The notes beneath the pieces were generated by a model, which was given only the letters and a program-made list of their open reading frames with translations, was not told the origin of the DNA and made no database searches. A stretch of DNA of 64,000 nucleotides, taken from positions 15,606,646-15,670,645 of the forward strand of contig NC_134844.1 in assembly GCF_965363235.1 (NCBI RefSeq), given 5' to 3'. The position numbers and the translations under genes are program-made. Positions 1-14,800 of the stretch are shown one piece after another (position 1 is the stretch's first letter; every line of letters begins with the position of its first letter). The DNA is from Mytilus galloprovincialis (lineage: Eukaryota > Mollusca > Bivalvia > Mytilida > Mytilidae).

Positions 1-1037
1 TAGGTGTGTCAATTTGGTAAATTTATTTTCCAAGTTTTTTTTTCTAGCTTCACAACTTTTGATCATGTATCTGAATAAAGATATTATAAAGCTTTTATCA
101 TTATTTGAATACATTCTCTAAGCTTATCATTTTCAATTTTAAATATTCAATAATTCACTGCAACTTTCGGTCTACACGTTATGAACATTATAAGCAGCTG
201 TTTGAGGGGTTCATTGATTTGGCCCGTAATAATTGCTAGACAAAACTTCTATGCCTAATCACTATGCACTCATTTTCTAATGGCATTTCAAATTTCCCAA
301 GATTCATTTCGGTCAACCCCCTCAATCAGGACCTGCTTTGTTCTAATCCTGAACATGTTTGAACTTGTTATTAGAAATGCATTAAACAAAAAACAGTCTA
401 ACAATCATTCTACTTGTAATTCCACTATACATTTATCTAATGTGAAACGCAGGATTATTAATTAAAACATTGAAATATTCTGTTTCCTTCAATCACTGGA
501 GTATGTCTCAGGTATTGGAACACACTGGTTGTATCCACTAAGCTTAGCTGACATAGATTTTGACAGTTTTGTTACTATCATACATCAAAAAAGGAATGTT
601 CTTAAAAAATTACTTTTGTTTTGGCTTCAAATATTTTGATTAATCAAAGTACAGTCAATTTAAACGTTTCATATACGCAGAGACTACTCGTACTTGATAT
701 ATACGACAAAATTTCGAATATTTTAAAAATATTTATTAAGCACGGGGAAAAAGTTTTTAATAAACTTGATTTGAGAAAAATGTGGCGTGACTACATGTAT
801 TAACAAAATTGACGTGTTTTATGGTAAATTATAATATAATTCCCGAGATAGCAATGACGCTCGCATCGGATGTTCCCCGCTTGAATGTGACTCTGTTGAT
901 TCTTTTGTTTATATATAGTTCATATAATTTCTCAAGCGAATGTCTCGTCAAATTTAATAATATTTTAGAGCAACATAACGCCCTAATTTCTTTTTAGATG
1001 AAAAAAGTGTAAAAAAACTTTACATTACATTTACTAT
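1..1037. other. Upstream flank, nothing recognised
   Basis: AT-rich sequence with short chance ORFs of about 60 codons. No conserved motif, splice architecture or repeat could be supported. Confidence 0.5.
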
Positions 1038-1039
1038 AA

Positions 1040-1505
1040 AAAAAAAAAAAAAGAACATGTGGTATGAATGCCAATGAGACAACTATCCACAAAAGACCAA
1101 AATGAAACAGACATTAACAACTATAGGTCACTGTACGGCCTTCAACAATGAGCAAAGCCCATACCGCATAGTCAGATGTAAAAGGCCCCGATAAGACAAT
1201 GTAAAACAATTCAAACGAGAAAACTAACGGCCTTATTTATGTAAAAAAATGAACGAAAAACAAATATGTAACACATACACAAACGACAACCACTGAATTA
1301 CAGGCTCCTGACTTGGGACAGACACATACATAAATAATGTGGCGGGGTTAAAACATGTTAGCGGGATCCCAACCCTCCCCTAACCTTGGACAGTGGTATA
1401 ACAGTACAACAAAAGAACGAACTATAAAAATCAGTTGAAAAAGGCTTAACTCATCAGAAGGACAAAAATACAAATGGACGTGGCCGGGTACTTATACATC
1501 CTTTA
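1040..1505 (+). repeat. Interspersed repeat family A, near-full copy
   Basis: Begins after an A-run with ATGTGGTATGAATGCCAATG and continues through the conserved landmarks GTACGGCCTTCAAC at about 1134, GCGGGATCCCAACC near 1360 and GTGGCCGGGTAC near 1480. The same consensus recurs at 17598, 32607 and 61460 on + and at 50005 reversed. From memory this is one of the most abundant repeats in mussel genomic and transcript sequence. Its class is unclear; no coding capacity is seen. Confidence 0.75.
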
Positions 1506-2853
1506 CTGTAAGTTTATGTTTTTTTTTTATTCTTTCAACATTCAACACCATTTAACTTTTTTGTATGTTAATTAGTGACATTTCATTTTTGAAACAGTTA
1601 AACTTCAATGTGTATTGATTCGTTTCAATAAATATAAACAATTCATAAGTATAATCCGGTTTTCACTCTAAAGCGTCGATATGTATTATTTCTTTGTGCC
1701 ATTGAAAACAAACAATCAATCAAGACATATTATGTTCAAATATTCAATAGTTTCAGCACTTACAAATGTTTTGGTTATATCTAAATGATAAGTAGGCCTT
1801 AAAAATATATTAACATGTCCAGTAAGTATGTTATTGCAAACAGAACAAAATTATTTATATAAATATTCAGCGATTGTTTTCTATTTTCTATTGGGGGATA
1901 CAAAAGTCATTTACCAAATGAAGGCAGGCAATACTGGGCCAAAATGCGTCAACATAACTTATATAAAGTTAACGGTTAAAAAATATAATAAATTATATAG
2001 AGGAAAACAAACACACAAAAAAAACGAAACAAAATAAGCCATCTTATGAAGAACAAGGGTGAGCGGGTGCTCCGGTAAAGTTATCATTTCCTGGTCGATA
2101 AACATCATCATTCACATTACTCCTGCATAGATATGTCGATCTGTCCTAAGTCAGGAATATAATGTTCAGTAGTTGTTGTTTGTTGATGTGGTTCATAAGT
2201 TTTCGCGTTTTTCGGGTTTTTTTTATATATAGATTAAACCGGAAAGTAAACATCAGTATGTTGATGGTTTTCTGAAACTAAAAAAGAAGAAACCGTTGGT
2301 TGTACCGTTTGAATGGTTTTACACTTAGTCTACCAATTTGTTGCCCTTTATAACTTGCTGTTTGGTGTGGAAGCTCGAACATAAAAAAAATAAAAAGGTC
2401 AAATAAAGATCGAAGTTGACGAGAATTGAAGACCCATAATTACGAAAAGTTTTGGCAAATGCACCTTAGTTTATTCATGATGTACGTCAAGGTGTTGCTT
2501 TATAAGACAAGTCAGAATATTTCTTCCTCCCTCTAACCTAAATACATAACTATCTATTACTAACACATGTATGGTATATTTGTCAATGGAAATTTGGTAT
2601 ACAATAATTAAGTATTTAATATAATAACTTACACACGTGACAGTGTGACATACTAAGTTACAAATCGCTTTGTAAAATAGTTCCGGATTGAATATTCTGA
2701 CCTTAAATCAATATACCGGGACATTATTGTTTAAACCAGGGTACGAATTGTCTTATAATGCAGTATTTATACAATTCATTAAATATTTTAAAAGGTACAC
2801 ACTTTCTTTTGTTATCCAGTAATCGTGAACAATTCGAACGGATAAAATCTCTC
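1506..2853. other. 5' flank of + gene with weak repeat fragments
   Basis: No gene seen. Around 2130-2360 there are fragments resembling dispersed repeats found elsewhere in the window (phrases like TTGAATGGTTTTACAC and TATAACTTGCTGTTTGG, compare 35430 and 38210). The rest is AT-rich unique sequence. Confidence 0.45.
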
Positions 2854-2923
2854 TATAAACCTGAGCCGAATATGTTATAGCAGTCGAAAAACCAGCAAAA
2901 GTTAAATTGAGATTGTTTTCAAA
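2854..2923 (+). promoter_or_regulatory. Candidate core promoter and 5' UTR of the + gene
   Basis: A TATAAA box lies at 2854-2859. About 28 bases downstream is an initiator-like CAGTC (2881-2885), leaving a 5' UTR of roughly 40 bases before the ATG at 2924. The ATG context is favourable (A at -3, G at +4). The spacing fits a metazoan TATA/Inr promoter, but TATAAA is frequent in AT-rich DNA. No 5' transcript end is available. Confidence 0.4.
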
Positions 2924-3923
2924 ATGGACGACGTCGATTCATTTGAAAGAGAGTTACACAAAGCAGTAAATTCTAAAAGCATTGAAACTCTTTTATCATT
3001 ATGTGACGATCCAACAAAGAAGAGGGTGGTTTTAGATTTCAAAGGATATTATGATAATAAAAGCTTGGTTCATTATGCTGCAGAATTTGGATCTGTTGAT
3101 TTGTTAAAAAGGTTAGTATGTTTAGGTGCCAATGTAAAGGAGACAGCAGGTTCTGGTAAGAACACCTTACATTTTGCATGTGAAAAAGGTAATGAGAAAA
3201 TTGTTGATTATTTAATGCAAACCGTTAGTGACAGTTCATTCAAATCAGCATTTACAATGGACTTTGACAAAAAAGTTTACAAAAACTCGTTTTACTATGC
3301 GGCTATATCTAGTAATAGCAATATTGTTTATTGTTTAAAAAATAAGGGAAATTTAGATATAGACGAGGCTTTACCAAATAAAAGTACAGCTCTTTTTACA
3401 CTTGTCAAGCAGAACCTATATGAAGCAGCAAAACTATTGTGTCAATGTGGAGCAGACGTGAATCTTGGATTTCATGGACGACATCTTCGACCGATTCATT
3501 ATACAGCCGAGAGAGAAACTCACACAAAAATGTTAAAACTGCTGCTTGAATATGGAGCCAATGTGAATGAACACTGGGGAGATCCCCCGTATGGTCACCA
3601 GCCTCTATTTTTTGCTCTTAAACACAAGCTTAAAGAAAATGCAAAACTATTACTGGAAAAGGGGGCTGATATTTCATTTAAAGGTCGAGTAACAAAAATT
3701 GGTTGGATAGATTGTTTCTGCTTGGCTGCAATGAACTGTCCATCTTTAATACCCGAATTTCTGAATCGTGGAGCAAACCCAGACACTAAGAACGACGGCA
3801 GTTCAGTTTTGATAATTGCATTTGAGAACTACGCCAACAGAAATGACCTATTGGCTTTGATAAAGGCTGGCGCAAGACAAGGAAGAGATGGTAAAACTGC
3901 AATACAGTGCTGCAAATCTTACA
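2924..3923 (+). CDS. + gene exon 1: N-terminal ankyrin repeats
   Basis: Open from ATG 2924 for 1000 nt (333 codons plus one base) to a strong GTAAGT donor, phase 1. The N-terminus MDDVDSFERELHKAV looks like a capping helix. About seven ANK units follow; helix and loop motifs include LVHYAAEFGSVDLLKRL, NTLHFACEKGNEKIVDYL, LLCQCGADVN, LLLEYGANVNE, LLLEKGADIS and FLNRGANPD. There is no signal peptide or membrane segment, so an intracellular protein is expected. This single long exon contrasts with the roughly 315-nt exons that follow. Reading past the donor reaches a stop within two codons (SYSK). Confidence 0.85.
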
Positions 3924-5788
3924 GTAAGTAAAATATATAGTATCTTAGGTCCAGTTTGCCGAATTAAATAATTACATCTAGCTTGTCTATTTCTATTCGT
4001 ACGGTCTTCAGATGGAGTCGCGCAGTGATTAAGGTGGACACTCCCAATTTTTGTTACATTGTACAGATTTTTACTGAACAAACTATGCTTTGGATTTTTG
4101 TAGGTTATCATGTTTGTTGTTTATTAGCATTAAGCTGTTAAAAAAGTCATGTATAAGTTTATAACACATTGTTGGAAAAAGTGCAAATCTAATCTAAAAT
4201 GTTAATTAAAATGTAGAAGTACTTTAGTGGAGGCTATAACATAATGAACAATATTGCGTCTAAAATCGGTATAGTTATCGTTTGTGTAACGCCGAAATTA
4301 CATCTGACGGTGTATTCAAATAAAAGAGGGCATTTTCTTTCTTCCAGTCGACAAGGCTTTTGTTTTCATACACTACAGTCAGGAGTTTACTTCGTCAAAA
4401 TTATCTCCCCATTACGCCAGTTCATTATCACAATCGTAGAAATGGAAGCCATTGTAGGGAGGACGCGCTACCAATATTGCTCTTGGAAACCGAAAAAATA
4501 TCCACATTGCACCATTACGATCCTTATATGTTAGTTGTATTTTAAAAGACAAATATATCAACTAGCTAATGAGCATCAGTTAATAATCTTGTCTGCATTG
4601 ATTCAACTTAAAACTATTGTCTGATCGGTTGTCAGGTGGAATTTTCGAAAATTCATAAACATTTAAAAAAATTCTAATTAAATATTTCGTGGAAGGGCAG
4701 ACTAGATTTTTTTTTAGTGTATGAAGACTATAAACCCTAATAATCACACACAAAAAAATAGAATTTTTCGAAGATATGCATTTTCATCATCCAACTTGAA
4801 AGGCTGTCGTCAAGTACTTTCAATAAAAAAAATAGCTATTCGAACACACCTTCTCTGTTTTTGTGACTCATTAGATAGGTATTTCACTTGACCCATATAT
4901 TTCATCTTTTAGTACTGTGATTCTTTTGTGTTATAAAGTCAACCTGTAGCTTTAATATATAAAAATGATAGAATCTGAAGCGAGACGATGTATGAAATAT
5001 TCTTACTTTGTACGATATCAAGACAAAATACTCAACTCAAACACGCCCTAACATAAAAAGGTGCATTCGATTTTTTCTTTTTGTTACCCATTTTTGGAAT
5101 TTTTTCTTCAGTCACATAATGGAAGGGCAGACACGAAAATTACTGAACTAATAGATTGATATGTTTTCCGTCCGTGGTAATTTTTTCATAAAAATCGGGG
5201 GTTATGCATTTTCTTCATCCAACTTGAAAGATACCCATGTCGTCGACTTGATATCTAATTGTTCTGCTTAACTATGTACTAGATAAATTGAAAACTTATG
5301 AAAATGGTGTTTTTAAAATAAAACACCTCGTAATTGAGAAGAAAACTGCAATTTTGTTTGTTTCTATTAACTTTTAAAAAGTTGGTCACTATAGTAAACA
5401 ATACAGTAATCATTTATCGCCTTCTCTAACAAAGAGCTTCGATTCTTTTGTTCTATTTCAACCTGGTTTCCGACTGCACTAGAATATCTGTATGTCTAAA
5501 CTCGTTGATAAGATACTATAATTTAGAATGTTACTGTATCATGATCACGCACCAAGTTTCGTATATTAAAGATTTCAAGATTTCAAGATTTTATTGTACA
5601 CTCTGACAGTTTACACTGTTACAAGAGGCAGATATACATAATATACAGCTTGACAGAAGTGGTATAATAACAGAACAAAACTGAAATAAACATATATACA
5701 GGTCAATTTAATATAAGTCATCAAACACACCGTAACATACGGTTGTTTAACACGTGATTTAAACGATCCAAACAAATACACATATCAT

Positions 5789-5827
<39 letters not shown>

Positions 5828-8800
5828 TATGATTAATTGGATTATAACACACAACTTGAATTAGGTAAGTACTAAACAGTTTCTTTTATCAAAAATACTT
5901 CATAAAATACTTCATGATTTTTTGCAAAAATAATGCAACATTATTGAGCACTTTTATATTACAATAGTATAGCAAACCAAATAGCTTGTCCTCAGTTGGG
6001 TTAAAAAAATAGTATCTTGGTATATGTATTTTTCTAATTTTTTCAATATTAGGGTTACAACATACTAGCAGATAATGAAATTCATTTCCTATTACACCTA
6101 AGACACATACATAGATAAAAGAAGTAAATTGTGTTTCATGTGATTTCTCTGCATTTGGACGTAATAACGCAGGTTTGTGCTCACAAGCTGGAGGGTTATA
6201 CATAAATGGGAAGAAGTAAGCATAAGATTTAAAACAGCCAGTAATGAAGAAATGAACATCCAGAAATCATTTTCAAATTATTTTATTTCCCAACTTGCTC
6301 AAAACGGAAAATCATTATGGAGGATTTAACATTACATTTTGGACACTTCCGTGAGTGTAAAGAATAAGTTGTCATTTATATAAATACATTCTTTAGAAAA
6401 AAAATACTATTATAAAACGTTATTAATTTGCTTCTCATAAAATTTAAAGATAAAAGATATCTGGATCTAGAAGTTTAGATATTTGATGTTAGAAACAACT
6501 GGAAACTTCTGTTTACAATTCTGGTAATGAAACAGAAACTAAATTGAGCTAAAATTTATCTAAAGTGCAAATTACGGTTACAAAATATATGACAGCATCT
6601 ATATGTAAGCTCAAATTTATACAAAAATATCCATGTAGCTTAATGTTTAGTAAGATAATTAAATTAAAAAGAAACGAAACGATCATTACTCGTCTAAAAT
6701 CGAATTCGAAGATGGGTGAACGATGATAAAACAAATTTTTTTTTTTCTCATTTCAGATCAACTATATTTATTCATACAGGCTGGTATTTCCGTGGATGAA
6801 ATTGAATCAAGGCATGGTGTATCAACTTTAGACAAACTTTTAAGAACAAAGTTTCCGTGTTCTCAAAAACTCAAAATTCAAAACGAGGTTTCAAAGTTAC
6901 TTTCGGATGGTGCAAATCCTAACCTGGCTCAAGAGGGAGAAGATTCGCCTTTGATTTTAGCGATTACACTCAATTTGTTTGAAATTGCAGACAAATTAAT
7001 TGAAGCTGGTGCCAATGTGAATCATATTGGAGAGAACGAGACCAATCCTGCTAATGCATGTTGTGTTTCGGGTCCGTATATTTTCTTTTCTATTTATTTG
7101 TAGATATGCACTGGTCATTATTTTATGAAATGCAAAAACAAAAATATTGAGTCATGCGTCTTAAAATATTATGTGTAGTTATTTTCTTTTTATAATTTAA
7201 TATTTTACCTTAAAGTTCACACAGTCAGTTTTTGCGCAGACATTTAAGGCAGATGACACGTGAAATTTTATGATACAGATTTAAAAGTATATAATAGTTT
7301 GGTTTTGTCAAGCTCTCTTGTCCAATTGCATAGACGTGCAAAGATCATTGATAAAAAGAAATGATATTAACAAGCCTTTATGCGTTACTAATCTGTCTGA
7401 ACATTTAAAACAGTTGTTTTGCGTATCTCTTTTAAAGCGGACGTCGGGTGAGACGTAATAAGACGTTTTAGTCGTACGATAATTTATCTAATCTTGTCAT
7501 TTTATGAAGGACAGGAGTAACACGTAACACACTTACTTTTCCATTTTCTGACTTCATCAAGAAAAATACAGCGTTAGTCAACAACATCAAAAAACATCAT
7601 TGTGACTTGGATTGAGAGTTGTCTCATAGGCACTCATACCACATGCGTCATCTTATATATATGTAAAAGTAAGTTTTACACGTTCAAACTCATCAGATCA
7701 ACATGAACCAAAAACAAAAACAAAAAGACTACAGTAGCATATACACAAACATGTAAAATTAACAAGATATATAAAATTTGTCTTGCCTTTGAAAATTTAC
7801 TTTGACATTGGAAAATATCTTATAGACATTTTCAATTACGCTTTCTGAGTGGCCACTATCTGCCATTGAATTCGTACGAGAAAATACAAAAATAACTTTT
7901 AAAACTTTACTGTATTAAATTTGTTCATCAATGTTTTTGTAGGATTGTCTGCCAATAAAAATGCTACCATGGAAGCGATGATTAAAAAAGGCTTGCTTCT
8001 TAACAGCCAGCATCCATGTGGTAACCATTTAATCGATCTTATAGTTGACGCAGATTTTGACAGTTCCGTGCTGATGTTAATGATTGAAAAGGGTGCAGAT
8101 TTAAATCTAGTAAAAGACAAGAATGATTCAATACTGATGAAAGTCGTCAAACAAAAACGGTACCAAGTCTGTTGTGCTCTAATAGAAGGAGGGGCTGATG
8201 TTTCCTATAGGAATGCTAAAGGACTGACTGCTTTCGACATTTATGGTGGTAAGATGATAAGCTTAGCGTTGCATACAGAAATGTGAAAACCTACATTTAC
8301 TTTTATCAATTGTGACCTGGATGAAGAGTTGTCTCATTGGCACTCATACCATACTTTCCTATATCTATATATGTTGTTATAAGTAATACATTCAAATACA
8401 TAATAAAGATATGTTTTATTTTCCTAAACCTACTCTTATGAAGGATACAACGTACGTTACTCGGACATCGTTAGAACGTTTTAATTTAGGTAGAAATGTG
8501 TATGATATATATTTGAAGACAATTTGAAAAAGATTAATATAAGTATTATAAACGTTGTAGACAATTCAAAAGGTTATCTTCCATGTTATTTACAGATTTA
8601 TTTCTGGAATCAAAGACAGAAATCTACAAACACAAAGACTCAGACATAAATTGTATGTATAATAGTTGTCATCAGTTAATAATTTTTTTTTAAACGTTGG
8701 AATGTCTTGAAAATTAGATTATTCAAATAAAATGTACTTGAAAATCAGAGAGATTGAGTTAATTTTCGTGTTAATCGTTGTTTTCGTGGAAAAAATCATC

Positions 8801-11800
8801 AACAAAGGTTACTGAGTTTTTCTTCTAGCAGGCCACCTTTGCACCCTTTAGGGAGTATTTCAACGGTTCATTAATGTTCATAGAGAGCACTACGTGGCGT
8901 TTAGTATTTAGATTCCCGATTTTGACTGAACGTTGGTGCGAAATTATACATTCCCAAAACGACTAATCAGTCGGAAAAATACAAACATAACAATTGTATT
9001 TTCCCCGCATAACAGAAGGTTAGTTTAGTTTCGGTAGAAACAAAAAAATTATGTTAAATAATAATTAGTTTTGATTGATTGATTAAAATAGTGACAGTGA
9101 ATTATGGCTGCATCTAGAAAATTTAGAAAATAAGATGAAAACAAATAATCTAGCCATAGCAATCTATATATCAAATGATCAAGCAAATAACATGTCTGTA
9201 TTGTTTGTAGTGGATAAGATGAAAGTATTTAAAGCTTTCCTGGCGGCCGGAATTGATGTCAACAAGTGTACTGTGTCAGAAATATACCCTTTAATCATAG
9301 CGGTATGGCTTCGAAGTGAGGATAGCGTTAAATTGATACTGAAAATGGGAGGAGATGTGAATATAATGGATAACTATTACGACACACCATTGACTACTGC
9401 ACTTGAGTTTGACCTTGAAGAAATAGTTAATGATTTGTTGAAAGCAAAAGCAAATGTCAACTATAAAGGAGGTGAAAAGCTTGTACAATGGATTGTTGAG
9501 AATGAAGGTACTATATTTTATAACTAAATTAGAGAAACTAGGGGATAACGCTCACAAGATCGCTCTTCCTTTTAAATGGTTTCGGATTTTATAAATTATT
9601 GTATGTGTGGATTTTGCCCATTAATGCTGTACAGTGGTTTATGTATTTAAATATATCGTTGTTATGTGTTGTCTTTGATGGAAAGTTGTTTAATTGCCAT
9701 TTAAAATGTACATGTATACCGTATCTCTCTTAATTTCAAGTCGTAAATTAAGGCAATCCATTTAAAACATTTCACATCAAATATTCAAAACTTCCTTTTT
9801 CATTCTGCTTTTTCCAAATAAAATACATAATTATAGAGATTAGTTTACAGTGCTCCAAAAGTATGAAATTCTCTTACCTGAAATAAAAAAAAAGATTTGT
9901 ATCAGTATTACATATTTGTTCCAAAACTATGTTCGTGTTTTTTAGTTTTCTATGTTGTGCCTTCTGTACCATTATTTGTCTGTTTGTCTTTTTATTTTTA
10001 GACATGGTGATGTCAGTTTATTTTCGATCTATGAGTTTAACTGTCCCTATGGTATCTTTCACCCCTCTTCGATAAAGGTTGATTTTGGGAAAAAAGGGGG
10101 GGCATTAAGATCTATGGGTTTTATTGATACTTAGCTAAATTGTAGTTATCTTCAATGCTTTCTGAATTAAAACAAAAAAGAAAAAAAAAAGAAGGAAAGT
10201 GTGGGTCACGGGTATTATATTTTAACCTACAGGCTTTGCAAAAATGTCATACTTTGTATACAATAATGAATGTACACTTTTGTGTAATGGACCATAAATT
10301 TTATTTATAGTGAATTGGGAAACAAGTTATTGCAACTCATATTAACCCCTTTCATCTTTGCGGGTGCGAGTGCTGTCTTGTAGCGGCATAAGCCTGCTCT
10401 TTCGAAATCTACAAGGGTTTCTGTTACGTGAAAGCTATATGACTCTCTCTGAACACGGGTCAGCCATTTATCGTCCCCTTCCGACGAATTAAGACCATAC
10501 TCGCAAATGGTGTCAAAGGAGAGCCGAAAATTCAGTCCCTGAAATTTTCATCCTGGAACGGGAATCAAACCAGGATCATTTGTGTTAGTAGTCCGATGCA
10601 CCTACTAAGAATAGCTCTTGTACTAGACTTTCACAATATAAAAAGAAAAAATAGTATAACGGGACTCAATGGCTGTATTTGTAACATACAGTCACAAAAA
10701 TAGTATAACGGGACTCAATGGCTGTATTTGTAACATACAGTCACAAAAATAGTATAACGGGACTCAATGGCTGTATTTATAACATACAGTTACAAAAATA
10801 GTATAACGGGACTCAATGGCTGTATTTATAACATACAGTCACAAAAGTAGTATAAAGGGACTCAATGGCTGTATTTGTAACATACAATCACAAAAATATT
10901 ATAAAACACATCATTATCTTCATTTAATTGAAAAGTCTAACAAATGAATGACATTTTCTCTGAAAGTTTGAACATTTGATTAATGACCTTAACCGATATT
11001 TTTCTGCTATTGCAAAGGGTTCATCAAAAGATACTATGACCTTGTTGGAAAATATTCAGTTTCAGCTTTTACATTTACATATAATTTGTTTTGTAAAATG
11101 TTTAGTCTATTTTTACTAATACCCCCTTGAACGTGGTTCGATACTTATATATACATCCCATCATTGTAACATTGTTGTCAATATAATGAAATTGTATACA
11201 ACTACCATACATGTCATAAATTAAGCTCGTAATAAAACCAGGTTTTATCCATCATTTTTTACATAAGGAAATGTATGTACCAATTCAGGAATATGACAGT
11301 TGTTTTTCATTTGTTTGATATGTTTGAGCTTTTGATTTTGCTATCAAATACAGGTTATCCGTTTTAAATGTTCATTAATACTTTTGTTACTTTTTTGCTC
11401 TATAATCTAAGATGGCGGAAGATACCCGAACTTTCGTAACAGTATACTACTTTGTTTTGGTTTAATTTCACCACTATATGAGTCTTTAATTTAAATGTAT
11501 ATGTTTAAAAATGTAATGGACATCTTACGAAAACAAACAGCATGCAGAAAACCAAACAAGAAAACAATGTGATAACAAAGGCGTAAACTCAATAGAAAAC
11601 AAAGTGGACGCGTCTGGCTACCATAATATTTATCAGTTCTGAAATTTGCAATCACACTAAGCGGCATATTGTTAAACTGTATAACACAATTTTTCTTTAT
11701 AGAACCATCAAATGCAAAATACATGAAGCTTTCAAATGTGTGCGGAAGTTGTATTAAAAAAAATAGCTATTTAATCAAATATGGACATACCTTATTGACA

Positions 11801-14800
11801 AGAATCATAACTGACATGCCTTTGATGTCAGTAGAAAGAAAGGATGTATATATAAGGCTACTTCTGGAGTTTGGTGCTGATCCAAATCTTGAGGAAACGG
11901 AAAGATATTCTACATTGATGCATGCTATCTTATTTGAATCTCATGTATTAGTTAGAAGTCTTATTGAAGCAGGTGCTGATGTCAATTATGTTGGAGAAGG
12001 AAACATGACTGCATTGCATATTTATTTTCAGCAACATCACATAAAAGGTGAGATTTGTTTTGTTTGGTGCCAACATTCCTTTAAAACATTTTTCTGTTAT
12101 AATGAAACATTACGTTAGGGCCAATCGTAAATTGACTTTCGATAACATTCTTTCTTACTCCTAACTACATCTTAATTAAACAAGTTCATTTTGACATTAA
12201 ACAAGCACACTTAAGCTATATTTCCATATATATAGACATACATCTAATTATGGCGGAATGAAACGGTATTTTGTCGAGATTGGTAAAGTGATGACATATT
12301 TAGAAAATGTTTATACGATCCAATTGGGACAGCAAGTACTGGTTACGGTTCTTTATGTTTAAAACGATTTGATTAGAGTTTTTATCAACTGATAAATTTT
12401 ATTTAAAGATCTTTTCCTTTAATTTTTCCCGAAAAATTAAGAAAGATAACACTGATTCTTGCTACAAAAGTGTTTAATACTTTTACCTTGTCATGTACAA
12501 CGTCGTTACGGAACGACACTGGAATGGTTTTGACAAGTCCTAAGATAGTTGATATCGCCAGGGAATACAGTAGTGTTATGATCTATTAATGTTACTTTTA
12601 CCTAACATAAAGAAGTTTTGTTGTAGGATGTAAAACATACAAAAACAGAATCGATGCTGGAAAACATTTAATCTTACAAATGTTGTTAGATGAAAAAGCA
12701 TGCATCAATGCAAAATCACTTCATGGGGACTTACCAATACATCTTGCATTACGAATGAAATATGATGACATCGAAATGCATATCAAAGACGTACTTCTAC
12801 TGCTTAACCACAGTACGGAAATTAACACTCCCGACAGCAACAACATAACACCCGTCATTTTGGCTGCACAGTCTTGTACTATCGATGTTATTAGAAAAAT
12901 GACAGAAATCGGAGCTGATGTTAAATTCAAGGATAATCAAGGAAATACAGCTCTTCATACTCACATGGGTAGGATTAAGATGGTTATAAGTTTCATAGAG
13001 TTCTTTTTAAATTGTAAATGTTCTTCCAACTTTAAGTATCAGCTATTTATCTATGTTATCAAAATCTCAAAACACCAAATGACATTTTTGGAAAAGAAAA
13101 AATATAAATAAAAAGCGTATGTACCGTTGGTTGGTATAGTCTCTCGATTGCCACATGTGGAGCAGGATCTGCTTACTCTTCCAGAGCACCTGAGATCATC
13201 CCTAGTTTTTGGGGTGGTTTGTGTTGCGTATTCTTTTGTTTTCTATGTTGTGTCGTGTGTTCTATTGTCTGTCTGTTTGTCTTCTTTCATTTTTAGCCAG
13301 GCGTTGTCAGTTTATTTTCGATTTATGTGTTTGACTGTCCCTCTGGTATCTTTCGTCCCTCTTTTTTCGACAGTTTCAATACACATCAATCATCGTTTTA
13401 AATTTAACCTTGGAGCTCGGCATTTTTTCTCCTACTTTTCTACACTTTTTTTATCCACAATTATTATACCCCAATTAACGAAATTGCGGATGGTATAACA
13501 GAATTTCATGAAACCTTTTAAGAAAATAAGGACATACTATGTAGATGTGCATATCGACAGGAAATAATGATTCAATTTTTTTCTAGGAATTATTCCCCTT
13601 TAAACTTATTTGCTTCAATATATTACCCCAGCAGTTTGTCACCGCAACCACACAACAGAATTCTATGAAACTTTGTAGATAATTAGGACATACTATGTAG
13701 ATGTGAATATCGACAGGAAATTATGATTCCTTTTTTTTTCGTATACAATTTTCGTTCTAACAGTTACTTTAATTCAACAATGACAATATGGGGACGTGGG
13801 GTATGTGAGCGCGCTCACTAAGGTTCTTTTATTGTATTTATTATGACTCTTTTGCCTTTTTTATAAATTTATTTGTCACCCAAACAATAAAAAACCCACC
13901 CCAACAAAATCGAAAAAGAAACGACAAGACAGCAAAAAATCACATACAGACAATTAAAAATCAATAAATCAATCTAATAATCAATTAAATAAACAAGCAA
14001 TCAATCAATAAAGCAATAATAGAGAAAACATGATATATACCAAAACCCAAATGATATTTAATTTATCTAGATGATCATTTATTTACCTGTAGTACAATGT
14101 GAATTGTGTATACTGCATTATTTGTGAGACGTTGATAAATCATTATTGTATTGTATTGTATTTTTTTTTGAAGATTCAGAGAGGTTTGATAGAGAAACAG
14201 TTTTAATCTTATTACGATGCGGCGCCAGTTTGAACATTCATAATGATCTAGGCGAAACACCATTAATTAGATTTATCAAAAGAAGACATTTTGCTCTTGA
14301 AGATATACAGTTTCTGTTGAAAAATGGCGCAGATCTTGATAGTAGTAGTGAAGGATGTAGCTCAGCATTGATAGTGGCGATAAAACACAATAAATTTACA
14401 TTACTTCATTATTTTATACGTGCGAAGGTTAATCTGAACCATGTTGGTGAAGGAGGGAAAACTGCTTTGCATGTTGCACTTTTAAAAGGTAATTTAACAC
14501 TATTTGCAATTTCTTTATATCTGTATTTTTACGCAGAGGAATAATAATTTCAACATGTTCAAACATTAACCCTCCCCCCCCCCCAAAAAAAAAACAACAA
14601 AAAAACGAAAGACAACAACAAAAAACATAAATGCTACCCTGAATAATGTAATGTAATATGAAACAAAAGCTAATAGATACTTAACATCTTAAGACGTCCT
14701 AAAATATATTGCAATATTTAAAGTTAAATATATTCTGAACTCTCTAAACTTGTCCTGAATACAAAGTTTCATTTACATATCATATATAAAAACTGATTGT

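Noticed and set aside
13127..13498. 123-codon hydrophobic ORF
   Set aside because: Lies in dispersed repeat family B, whose reverse copy is at 23085-23290.
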